DNA of 64,000 nucleotides, taken from contig NZ_JAIHAU010000001.1 of assembly GCF_020054945.1 (NCBI RefSeq), positions 1 to 64,000 on the forward strand, in the 5' to 3' direction. A program made the position numbers and the translations under genes. The notes below the pieces were generated by a model, which was given only the letters and a program-made list of their open reading frames with translations, was not told where the DNA came from and did not search any database. This document shows, one piece after another, positions 34,249 through 42,154 of this stretch (positions are counted from its first letter, which is position 1; each line of letters begins with the position of its first letter). Origin of the DNA: Mahella sp. (GTDB lineage Bacteria; Bacillota; Clostridia; Mahellales; Mahellaceae).

Positions 34249-35765
34249 TACAATTCTTCCAGTCTTTTATACAATTGCTCCAAGCTTTTATAAAGGTCGT
34301 TGTACAATCCATAATACTGTCGATAAAATTCGTTATTTTCTCGGTTGGGGCTATATTCACCCACAATCGGATTTAATCGCAACGCGGCTTGAGCGGCATC
34401 ATCGAATATACCGACGCCTTTGCCGGCGAGAGCCATAGCGCCCAACGAGGCTGCTTCCCTTATCCTCGGTACCTTTATAGGCAGACCGTACACATCGGCC
34501 TTTATCCGATTCCACAATTCGGCTTTGGACCCACCGCCCATTATGACCAGTTCATCAGGCGACAACGCCATATCGCTCAGCACATCCAGGCACGCCTTTA
34601 ATTCAAAAGCCACGCCTTCCATGATACTGCGACCTATATCGCCTTTGGTATGACCGAGCGTTAAACCGAACACAGCGCCGCGGGCATCGGGATTCCAGCG
34701 CGTGGCCTTAGCGCCCATAAAAAACGGTAGAGTCAACAGCTTATTAGCGCTCGGCGGGCTTTGCATTATCTCGGCGTCTATAGGTTTATAAGAGGTCTTA
34801 TCCCTGGCATCCCCGTCTGAATAATATACGCGGTCCCTAAACCACTGCATTATGGAGCCGCTTGTGGTCAAGCCCTGCTCTATCAGCCAATGATCGCGCA
34901 ATGTATGTACGGAACATACTACCCTGGAGTCTATTACCTCAGGTACGTTGTCGGCAGCAAACGATATATTGCTGGTGGTGCCAGTGGACTCCATAGCTCT
35001 TGTGCCAAATATACCGGCTCCCAGAGCTTCGCATTGCCTATCTCCCCCTCCGGCTACCACCGGTATGCCGCTATTTAAACCCAAAGCCGATGCAGCTTTG
35101 TTCGTGACATGCCCGATTACCTGATCGGACCATACCAGCGGCGGCAATTGTTCGGGGTTTATACCTAAGTAATCGAGGATTTCAGAACGCCATTGCAGCT
35201 TTCGCACATCCAGCATCATGGTCCGAGAGGCCAGCGAATAATCCAATATGAAATTATCGGTAAGCTTAAAGCATATATAATCCCTAGGCTGCAAAAAATA
35301 AGCGGTTTTAGCAAAAGCATCAGGCTGATGTTCTTTAAGCCAAGCTATCTTGGTAGCCGAAAAAGTAGAATCTGGTATCATGCCGGTCATGTTGTGTAAA
35401 TCCTCTTTGCCGAAATGCTCGGCCATTTGATTCGCATAATCCTTGGATCGCCTATCCATCCACATTATAGCATCGCATAGAGGCGTTCCAAATCGGTCTA
35501 CCGGTACGATGGTTTCCCTCTGGGAAGAAAGCCCTATAGCCTCCACCCCGACAGGTTCGGCCAGCTTATCTTCAGCCTGACGCACGGCTTTTACAACCGC
35601 TTCCCACCAATCATCGGCCTTTTGCTCGGCCGCCATAGGCGTGGGATGGGCTGTCGGATACTCGCAATTGCCATCGGCCAACACATTGCCGCTGAGGTCG
35701 AAAAATATCGCTTTGCACGCTGTGGTGCCTAGATCTAACGTCAATATCGATGATATCATGCTCAC
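34248..35765 (-). CDS. FGGY-family carbohydrate kinase (xylulokinase-like)
   Basis: A 505-residue sugar kinase of the FGGY family. The phosphate loops are LTLDLGTTACKAIFFD and GGGDRQCEALGAGI; WMDRRS, GVAFELKACLDVL and the adenosine loop VIMGGGSKAELWNRIKADVYG also appear. Closest by eye to xylulokinase/gluconokinase types, but it could phosphorylate another ketose or polyol. The GTG start overlaps the upstream aldolase stop by 4 bases (an ATG at 35759 is also possible). Aldolase plus kinase imply that a phosphorylated ketose is split to dihydroxyacetone phosphate and an aldehyde. Confidence 0.85.
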   Translation of the reverse strand: MSMISSILTLDLGTTACKAIFFDLSGNVLADGNCEYPTAHPTPMAAEQKADDWWEAVVKAVRQAEDKLAEPVGVEAIGLSSQRETIVPVDRFGTPLCDAIMWMDRRSKDYANQMAEHFGKEDLHNMTGMIPDSTFSATKIAWLKEHQPDAFAKTAYFLQPRDYICFKLTDNFILDYSLASRTMMLDVRKLQWRSEILDYLGINPEQLPPLVWSDQVIGHVTNKAASALGLNSGIPVVAGGGDRQCEALGAGIFGTRAMESTGTTSNISFAADNVPEVIDSRVVCSVHTLRDHWLIEQGLTTSGSIMQWFRDRVYYSDGDARDKTSYKPIDAEIMQSPPSANKLLTLPFFMGAKATRWNPDARGAVFGLTLGHTKGDIGRSIMEGVAFELKACLDVLSDMALSPDELVIMGGGSKAELWNRIKADVYGLPIKVPRIREAASLGAMALAGKGVGIFDDAAQAALRLNPIVGEYSPNRENNEFYRQYYGLYNDLYKSLEQLYKRLEEL

Positions 35766-36604
35766 CAGGCCTTTCCTGCCGATCCAAAGACCTTTATCTT
35801 TTCTTCTACTACACCCGCTGTCTTTTTTCTTATTTCATTCATTAATAAGGCAAGTTCAAGCCTGTTTCCTGACATATTCCGGCATACTGTTACACCAGCC
35901 TCGGATATATCGGTGAAAATGTTGATTTTAGAGATACCCAATTCTATGGAATGTGTAAAGTCATTGTCCGAAAGACCCGAACCTCCATGCAGTACCAGCG
36001 GCACATCCACAGCATGGCGAATGTCATTTAGGCGCTTAAAATCCAGGTGCGGCGTTCCCTTATACACGCCATGCACAGAACCATATGAGATAGCCAGAGC
36101 GTCTACTCCGGTCTTTTTTACGAATTCCACGGCTTGTTCCACCTTGGTAAAAAGATCTGGATTCAACGTTTCGGCATCTATATCACGCCCCACATACCCG
36201 ATCTCGCCCTCAACCGACACGCCAACGGCATGCGCTACTTCTACTATATTGCGCGTTTGAGCTATATTCTCTTCAAATGGCAAAGCGGATCCGTCGAACA
36301 TAACCGATGAAAATCCGAAGCGTATGGCCTTCATTGTATTAGTAAAGGTCTTGCTGTGATCCAGATGCAGCGCTATGGGTATAGAAGACCTCTCTATACG
36401 TGAAAGCGCCATATCGGATAATATATTAAGATCGAGAATGCTCAATAATCTCTCTGGCACGCCCACTATAAGCGGCGAATTTAAGCTTTCAGCCGCCGTT
36501 ATTATGCCTTCTAACGTTTCCATATTTATGAAATTAAATGCTCCCACGCCATAGCCTTCATTCTGAGCCTTCTTTAATATTGGCACAATGGTAGTTAACG
36601 GCAT
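35762..36604 (-). CDS. Class II fructose-bisphosphate aldolase family protein
   Basis: A 280-residue zinc-dependent aldolase of the FbaA/GatY/KbaY family, which cleaves ketose-1,6- or 1-phosphates to dihydroxyacetone phosphate and an aldehyde. Zinc ligands lie in IALHLDHSKTF and the His of YGSVHGVYKG, the other in LVLHGGSGLSD. VEGEIGYVGRD is also present. Catabolic context (kinase, isomerase, hydroxyacid dehydrogenase) suggests a substrate other than fructose 1,6-bisphosphate, but that is inference. Preceded by a long palindrome. Confidence 0.9.
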   Translation of the reverse strand: MPLTTIVPILKKAQNEGYGVGAFNFINMETLEGIITAAESLNSPLIVGVPERLLSILDLNILSDMALSRIERSSIPIALHLDHSKTFTNTMKAIRFGFSSVMFDGSALPFEENIAQTRNIVEVAHAVGVSVEGEIGYVGRDIDAETLNPDLFTKVEQAVEFVKKTGVDALAISYGSVHGVYKGTPHLDFKRLNDIRHAVDVPLVLHGGSGLSDNDFTHSIELGISKINIFTDISEAGVTVCRNMSGNRLELALLMNEIRKKTAGVVEEKIKVFGSAGKAW

Positions 36605-36629
36605 TATATTTCCCCTCTCTCATTTTAAA

Positions 36630-36663
36630 ATGGCATATCAATGCGATCGCATTGATATGCCAT
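36630..36663. repeat. Perfect 34-base palindrome in the sugar operon
   Basis: ATGGCATATCAATGCG followed by its exact complement, with CGATCG at the centre and no spacer. It lies between the hydroxyacid dehydrogenase stop and the aldolase start. On the minus strand TTTTAAAA follows the stem, so it could be a weak internal terminator, a transcript-processing hairpin that adjusts expression of the last two genes, or a protein-binding site. Confidence 0.75.
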
Positions 36664-36674
36664 CGAGTATAGTT

Positions 36675-37658
36675 TTATTTTTTAAACGCTTCGGGATTGA
36701 CGCAATTTGGCGGCAATTGACCGTTAAGCGCCGCTACTACGTTGTCCACATCCAACAAGCCCATTTTTGTACGCGTCTCTATCGATGCACTGGCTATATG
36801 GGGCAGCAGTACAGCATTATCCAGCTCGGCCAAGCCGGGTGTGAGCTCCGGCTCATTCTCGTACACGTCCAAGCCTGCGGCCCATATCTCACCTTCCTTG
36901 AGCGCATTTACTAGCGCTTGCTCGTCTACCACCGGGCCTCTGGATGTATTTATCAATACGGCCGTTTTTTTCATCGTTCTGAATTCATTCTCGCTTATAA
37001 GATGCCTGGTCGATGGCAACAACGGCACATGCAAGGATATGAAATCCGATTCTTTCAATAATGTTTCTTTATCAACAAATCTGCCACCGGTTTCGGCTTC
37101 AAATCTAGGATTAGGGTTTACATCATTATATAGAACGGTCATATCAAAGCCTTTTGACTTTTTGGCAAATGCCGTGCCTATACGCCCGCTACCTATAATG
37201 CCCAACGTCTTGCCGGTTATGTCCTGGCCAAGGAAAAGCATCGGCGCCCATCCTTTATATTTACCTTCCCTTGTGAATTTATCGGCCGGAACTATGCAGC
37301 GCGCAGCGGCAAACAATAGAGCCCACGCCAGATCAGCGGTGGTGTCGGTCAATACTTCCGGCGTATTTGTAACCAGTATACCCCTTTCGGTAGCCGCAGC
37401 TACGTCGATATTATCATAACCGACCGCGTAATTGGCGAATATCTTAACGCCCTTTGCAACGTCCATAACCTCGGCATCGATTTTATCGACCAATTGGGTT
37501 ATAACGGCATCGCGACCGCGCACTTTCTCCAGAAGCTCCTGTCGCGTAAGCGGACGATCCTCCGGATTAACCTCTACTTCCAAATCCGGATTATTGTATA
37601 AAGCCTCCATAGCCTTAGGGGGCAGAAGCCGTGTCACATAAACCTTCCATTTAGCCAT
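36675..37658 (-). CDS. D-isomer-specific 2-hydroxyacid dehydrogenase (glyoxylate/hydroxypyruvate reductase-like)
   Basis: A 327-residue NAD(P)-dependent dehydrogenase. The Rossmann motif is LGIIGSGRIGTAFAKKSKGF. The family has ISLHVPLLPSTRHLI, LINTSRGPVVDEQALVNAL, and the catalytic Arg, Glu and His in NTSRGP, NEPEL and LPHIASASIETR. Best match by eye is the GyaR/glyoxylate-reductase group. AAGGAGGAG precedes the ATG. In this operon it may reduce glycolaldehyde-derived glyoxylate or oxidise a hydroxyacid intermediate. Confidence 0.9.
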   Translation of the reverse strand: MAKWKVYVTRLLPPKAMEALYNNPDLEVEVNPEDRPLTRQELLEKVRGRDAVITQLVDKIDAEVMDVAKGVKIFANYAVGYDNIDVAAATERGILVTNTPEVLTDTTADLAWALLFAAARCIVPADKFTREGKYKGWAPMLFLGQDITGKTLGIIGSGRIGTAFAKKSKGFDMTVLYNDVNPNPRFEAETGGRFVDKETLLKESDFISLHVPLLPSTRHLISENEFRTMKKTAVLINTSRGPVVDEQALVNALKEGEIWAAGLDVYENEPELTPGLAELDNAVLLPHIASASIETRTKMGLLDVDNVVAALNGQLPPNCVNPEAFKK

Positions 37659-37676
37659 ATGTATATTCTCCTCCTT

Positions 37677-38594
37677 CTATAATTTTGCCCATGCCTCAGT
37701 GAGCACACGCTTGGCATTTGCTATAACCAGTTCGGGGCATTCATCGCCGACGGGCTTGACTTCAAAGCTTACCACAGGCGGGTTCTCGGGATTTAAGAAT
37801 CCTATATCCAATAGCACTTTCAAGAAGGCCACGGTTTCATCCACATCATTCTCTCCGCCTTCTATGCCAAAGCGCGGGTGTTTATCGCCGTAAGCAGGAT
37901 GTGTTTTATCCTTTAGCACACAGTTGCCCAAATGAGCATGCGTCAAATAATCTTTTACTGGCAATAAGGCCTGCTCAGCCGATTCATTCAGCTGTGGTAT
38001 ATGGCTCAGATCTACCACAAGGCCGAAATTATCACATTGTTTGGATATAGCCTCGGCAAAAGCTTTAGCGTCGGCTGCCGGTCCTATAAGCGACTTTTTC
38101 TCTATATCGCGGTCAAAGACCTCAAGCTCTACGCGCATATCGCCCTTGGACTTAGCATAATTGCAAAGTTCCACAGTAGACTTTATCAGGGCGTCCATGG
38201 CAGCATCTTTTTTGTCATCGCCTGGATATTTGCCGCTTAAAAAGGCGAAACCCGACGCGCCCATTTCGTAAGCCTCATCTATACCCTCTTTTAATGTCGC
38301 CAGGGCTTTCTGCCTCATATCCTCGTCCAACGAGTTGATGTCGAAACCTGTAGTCAATAACCTAGGCTGCGCGCCATATCCCACAGTCATATGGGATGTT
38401 TTGAGGATTTTTTTGGCTTCGGCTTTTGCCGCGGGATCCTTTATCCACGATATCTCTACAGCATTAAAATAATCATCTTCAGCAATCTTCTGCAGCGTCT
38501 CCGCTACAGGACCCTCACCGTTGAGCACGGGATAAGCCATGAAATGTATTATACCTACTTTCATATACTTATACATGGATTCTATCATAGTCAT
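37677..38594 (-). CDS. Sugar phosphate isomerase/epimerase (xylose-isomerase-like TIM barrel)
   Basis: About 305 residues with the TIM-barrel fold of sugar isomerases and endonuclease IV relatives. Probable metal ligands are Glu in RVELEVFDRD, Asp/His in LVVDLSHIPQL, His in THAHLGNCVL and Glu in VVSFEVKPVG. The start at 38594 has AAGGAG 4 bases upstream; 38588 would have better spacing, and the track's 38636 lacks support. Leads a four-gene unit with the dehydrogenase, aldolase and kinase. The substrate is unknown. Confidence 0.8.
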   Translation of the reverse strand: MTMIESMYKYMKVGIIHFMAYPVLNGEGPVAETLQKIAEDDYFNAVEISWIKDPAAKAEAKKILKTSHMTVGYGAQPRLLTTGFDINSLDEDMRQKALATLKEGIDEAYEMGASGFAFLSGKYPGDDKKDAAMDALIKSTVELCNYAKSKGDMRVELEVFDRDIEKKSLIGPAADAKAFAEAISKQCDNFGLVVDLSHIPQLNESAEQALLPVKDYLTHAHLGNCVLKDKTHPAYGDKHPRFGIEGGENDVDETVAFLKVLLDIGFLNPENPPVVSFEVKPVGDECPELVIANAKRVLTEAWAKL

Positions 38595-38609
38595 GCAACT
38601 CCTTTCTCG

Positions 38610-38615
38610 ATTATA
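38610..38615 (-). promoter_or_regulatory. Probable -10 element of the isomerase operon
   Basis: TATAAT on the minus strand about 16 bases before the isomerase start, with TTTTTG 18 bases further upstream. The short 5' leader lowers confidence. Confidence 0.35.
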
Positions 38616-38712
38616 GAATATCACATTTTGCAACAAAAAGCAATATGATGGTTGAAATTTTATTGATTTTTTCCATACTAACCTATAATTATATCAAATC
38701 TACCGCTTTTAT

Positions 38713-39873
38713 TTACACAGAGCAAGCTATCTGATATATACCAGTCTCGCAAAAACCCAACATCTCGGCCTTGGTAAGTTTACCGCCGACTACCTTCAGT
38801 ATTTCGTCGTATATTTTCAAGCCCATGCTTTCTATAGTATCTTGCCCTGTTAATATAGTACCTGCATTTATATCTATATTATCCAGCATTTTTGAATAGG
38901 TATCCGGGTTACCGGTTATCTTTATGACAGGTGCTATGGGATTGCCTAAAGGCGTGCCTAATCCAGTCGTAAAAGCAATTATCTGGCATCCTCCGGCCAC
39001 CATGCCTGTGACTGCTTCTACATCATAACCTGGCGTATCCATTATATTCAAGCCTTTTACAGAAGGCGTATCAGCATACCCTATAACGTCTACTATAGGT
39101 GATAGGCCACCTTTATGTATGCATCCCAATGACTTCTCTTCTATGGTGGTTAAACCGCCTTCCATATTGCCCGGAGAGGGATTGCCGCCACGCAGATCAA
39201 CACCCAATCGTTTTACCTCTTGCTCGACATTGGAAACTATTTTAAGTATTTTGGCCGCTACCTCTTCATTTATCGCTCTTTTGGCCAATAAATGCTCGGC
39301 ACCTATAAATTCCGTCGTTTCTGAAAGAATTGACGTGCCTCCGTCTTTAACTATCATATCGCTGGCATAGCCTAGCGCTGGATTAGCAGCAATACCTGAT
39401 GTGGGATCAGAGCCACCGCATTTAGGTCCGAGAATCAATTGCGAGCTGTCGCATTGCGTCCTCTGCTCCAGCGAGGCCTGCTCCACCATTTGGTAAGCAT
39501 ATTCCACGCCTTTAGCTATCGCCTTGACAGTGCCACCCTCCCTTTGTATAATCACCGTCTTTACAGGCTTATGTCCTCTATCTTCTATTTCCTGAGCTAA
39601 TATATGAGGTTGAGCTGTCTCGCAGCCAAGACCTATCAATACAACCCCGTATACATTCGGGTTTATGCCCAGGCCCACCAGCGTCTTTATGGTTTGTTCA
39701 GCGTCATTCCCGATCTGCCCACATCCGCGAACATTGGTAAATGTGGTTGTGCCTTTGACTTGATAGGAGATCATTCGGGCTGTTTCCGAAGAGCATGAAA
39801 CGGTAGGCAGTATTAGCACATGGTTCCGCACTCCCACCCTGCCGTCACTCCTTTTATATCCCATAAACATCAT
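38713..39873 (-). CDS. UxaA/SuyB-type lyase, large subunit
   Basis: A 386-residue protein of the altronate-dehydratase (UxaA) C-terminal family, which also contains galactarate dehydratase and (2R)-sulfolactate sulfo-lyase SuyB. Diagnostic blocks: GYKRSDGRVGVRNHVLILPTVSCSSE, VRGCGQIGND, LGPKCGGSDPTSGIAANPALGYASD and GNPSPGNMEGGLTTIEEKS. The conserved cysteines could hold iron. Together with the small SAF protein encoded just before it (ATG overlaps its stop) it forms a two-part lyase that removes water, or sulfite in SuyAB. The substrate is unknown: a sugar acid is likeliest, sulfolactate is the alternative. Confidence 0.85.
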   Translation of the reverse strand: MMFMGYKRSDGRVGVRNHVLILPTVSCSSETARMISYQVKGTTTFTNVRGCGQIGNDAEQTIKTLVGLGINPNVYGVVLIGLGCETAQPHILAQEIEDRGHKPVKTVIIQREGGTVKAIAKGVEYAYQMVEQASLEQRTQCDSSQLILGPKCGGSDPTSGIAANPALGYASDMIVKDGGTSILSETTEFIGAEHLLAKRAINEEVAAKILKIVSNVEQEVKRLGVDLRGGNPSPGNMEGGLTTIEEKSLGCIHKGGLSPIVDVIGYADTPSVKGLNIMDTPGYDVEAVTGMVAGGCQIIAFTTGLGTPLGNPIAPVIKITGNPDTYSKMLDNIDINAGTILTGQDTIESMGLKIYDEILKVVGGKLTKAEMLGFCETGIYQIACSV

Positions 39874-40157
39874 GATCCGGTATACCCCCTTAAACTCCTG
39901 ACATTATGAATATGCACATGTGCCCCAACCGGAACGTTTTGCGTGGTTTCGCCTATAGTTTCTCCGTATTTAATTACCCTCTGTCTTACCGGTATACTCA
40001 CTATGGCAAATTTATGGTATTTGGGTATACTCTCTATAACTTTATAATGCAATATGTCTTCTCCGCATCTTATATCCACAAGCTCATCAGCTTCTAAATT
40101 ATCCAATGCAACAGCCACATTGTCGTCTTTATTTATAATCAACGCCTTATAGTTCAT
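39870..40157 (-). CDS. SAF-domain small subunit of UxaA/SuyA-type lyase
   Basis: About 95 residues. NKDDNVAVALDNLEADE and the C-terminal IIKYGETIGETTQNVPVGAHVHIHNV are typical of the N-terminal SAF domain of altronate dehydratase, here as a separate polypeptide as in SuyA. I start at ATG 40157; the track's GTG 40175 overlaps the AAAGGTGGG ribosome-binding site. It overlaps the large-subunit gene by 4 bases. Confidence 0.85.
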   Translation of the reverse strand: MNYKALIINKDDNVAVALDNLEADELVDIRCGEDILHYKVIESIPKYHKFAIVSIPVRQRVIKYGETIGETTQNVPVGAHVHIHNVRSLRGYTGS

Positions 40158-40178
40158 ATATATTTCTACGCCCACCTT

Positions 40179-41072
40179 TCACAAGTATGTACGCAAGATC
40201 ATCTTAAGTTCATACAATTTACTATACGGCATCCTGCCTGCTGGTATGCGGTCGGTCATATTATCCTCACTTATCATGTTGGCAGCTAATAATGCCTCTT
40301 TTATGACAGTAGAGCCCGGTTTCCACAATCCGTATAACTTCATCAGATGTGAAAGCGTTCTATTTTGGCGCTCTATCATGCTTATATTGCTGTTTTTATA
40401 CTCTTTGTACAATCCGACCAATACATCGGGCGCAAAGTTAGATATGCCGCCGATAACCCCACTTCCTCCCAGGCTTAATGTGGGCAGAAGATAATCGTCA
40501 AAGCCGCAAAATACATATATCTCCCGCTGCACACTTTGAGCTGCATCTATAATAGTTCTTATATGACTTAAGCTGTCTATAGTATCTTTTATACCAACCA
40601 CCGCCGGTATGTGTTCTATGATATTTTTAAAAACACCTGGAGTAATACAATAACCTGTAAGGGCTGGATAATTGTAAATCATCATGGAGATATCCGAATT
40701 ATTGGCTAAAAATTCATAGTATTGGTAGTATGTGTCATCTTCATAGTTAAAATAGTAAGGGGTTATGACCACAGCATAATCGGCCCCTGCTTTAGAGGCA
40801 TATTGGGTTAACTCAAGCGATTCTCGGCCATATGTGGAGCCTGTTCCTACCAACACCTTTGCGCGATGGCTGACCTGCTTAACAGCAAAGTCAATGAATT
40901 CTTTGCGTTCATCCACTGAAAGATATGGAAACTCGCCGGTGCTACCCATAAACAATATTCCGTTTACGCCTTTGCTTAGCAAGTATTCTACAAGATGCGA
41001 TTCTGCATCATAATCAATAGATCCCTGTTTATCAAATAAGGTTACTATCGGCGTTATGACTCCCTCGAGCAT
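40179..41072 (-). CDS. DapA/N-acetylneuraminate lyase family aldolase
   Basis: A 297-residue Schiff-base aldolase of the dihydrodipicolinate synthase family. The pyruvate-binding FMGSTGEFPYLS, catalytic Tyr in MIYNYPALTG and Schiff-base Lys in VVGIKDTIDS are all present. It is unlikely to be the lysine-pathway DapA because it heads a catabolic operon with a UxaA-type lyase; together they could form and cleave a 2-keto-3-deoxy sugar acid to pyruvate and an aldehyde. Its promoter carries a palindromic operator. Confidence 0.85.
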   Translation of the reverse strand: MLEGVITPIVTLFDKQGSIDYDAESHLVEYLLSKGVNGILFMGSTGEFPYLSVDERKEFIDFAVKQVSHRAKVLVGTGSTYGRESLELTQYASKAGADYAVVITPYYFNYEDDTYYQYYEFLANNSDISMMIYNYPALTGYCITPGVFKNIIEHIPAVVGIKDTIDSLSHIRTIIDAAQSVQREIYVFCGFDDYLLPTLSLGGSGVIGGISNFAPDVLVGLYKEYKNSNISMIERQNRTLSHLMKLYGLWKPGSTVIKEALLAANMISEDNMTDRIPAGRMPYSKLYELKMILRTYL

Positions 41073-41106
41073 GTCTTTATACTCCTTTTATCTTCTGATC
41101 GTCTTT

Positions 41107-41135
41107 ACTTTATTACTTTACAGTAATATTGTCAA
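41107..41135 (-). promoter_or_regulatory. Promoter with embedded operator ahead of the DapA-like/UxaA operon
   Basis: On the minus strand TTGACA (41130-41135) and TAAAGT (41107-41112) are 17 bases apart, about 35 bases before the DapA-like ATG. Lying between and into the -10 is a perfect palindrome TATTACT-GTAA-AGTAATA (41111-41128). Such placement is typical of repression by a GntR- or LacI-type regulator, although none is encoded in the window. Confidence 0.68.
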
Positions 41136-41201
41136 GAGCCAACCAGTCTGGCAACCTCCATCCTCGCTTGTGTAAACAAGTATGTCGGTAGGCATTTGTT
41201 G

Positions 41202-42109
41202 TTACGGCTGTGAGGCTGCCGACGATTCCGGAAACATCTTTTTCACCACTTCATCTACCTGTTTCATATACGGTTTCCAGTAACTTATACTATCCTTATT
41301 CATAAACCAGCCTTCCACAATATACGTATCGATAGAGGGTTCATTCGCATCAGCCATAAAATAGCCGAGACTCATTAGCTGTTGTATGTTCATATCTGTA
41401 TAGGTCATCTCTTGCACCGCCTTATATATATCCATAAGCTGTTCAACGCTGATCTGTTTTGAGGCTATCTTCCTTTTAAGATCATCTTTCATGGCCAACA
41501 AAAACCTCTGTTGCCGCTTGACGCGGTCGATATCCCCCATCGAAGAATATCGGAAACGCAAGTATTGCTGAGCCTTTTGTCCGTCCAAGACTTGTACCCC
41601 CTTGCTCAAGTCAATACCGTTCTTATGATATTCCACGTCCACATCATATTGTACCTCTCCGATGGCATCTATAATAGGCGCAATAGCCTCCATATCCATG
41701 CCGAAATAGTGGTCGATCTTTATGCCTCCCAAAAAGTTCTCTACCGTAGCTATGGAATTTGCAAAACCATCGCCCTTTATTCCTCCCCCGAACGGGAAAG
41801 CGTGATTGATTTTATCATGGCGTTCTTTATTGGCTATAGTAACATAGGTATCCCTGGGTATGGATAGCATGATTATTTTATGCGAGGCGAAACCGATCCT
41901 CATCACTATGATGGTATCCGTACGAAAAGAACCGAGTGAGGTTTCACGCTCTTCAGTCTTATCAAGGCCGAAAAATGCAAGCGTAATGGCGTCCTTGCCG
42001 AATGCCTGCCTCGGTTCTATGGCGCTTTCTTTTTGAAAAAACTACATCCGTAAAGCAAAAACGCTATGCACAATATTAATGCTGCGGTGGGCATAAAGCG
42101 TTTAAACAT
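41202..42109 (-). CDS. LCP (LytR-CpsA-Psr) family protein, disrupted by a -1 frameshift
   Basis: LCP enzymes attach teichoic-acid-type or other polymers to peptidoglycan. The track ORF (41202-41906) starts mid-domain (IIMLSIPRDTYVTI, FLGGIKIDHYFGMDM, LDGQKAQQYLRFRYSSMGDIDRVKRQQRF). Reading upstream I find the missing start: ATG at 42109 after GGGAG, with a lipoprotein-like signal (FMPTAALILCIAFLLYGC). That frame stops shortly after the Cys, but a -1 shift at TTTTTTC (42035-42041) enters the long frame and gives DAITLAFFGLDKTEER..SFRTDTIIVMRIG, a normal LCP N-terminus. Either a one-base error or deletion in the T-run, or real frameshifting. Not split into two genes here. Confidence 0.8.
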
Positions 42110-42154
42110 ATGATCTCCCTCTCATTCACTATATGGCCTCATTATACCATCTTT

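Noticed and set aside
36742-37419. 225-residue plus-strand ORF
   Set aside because: Antisense shadow of the D-2-hydroxyacid dehydrogenase gene, which has all its motifs on the minus strand.
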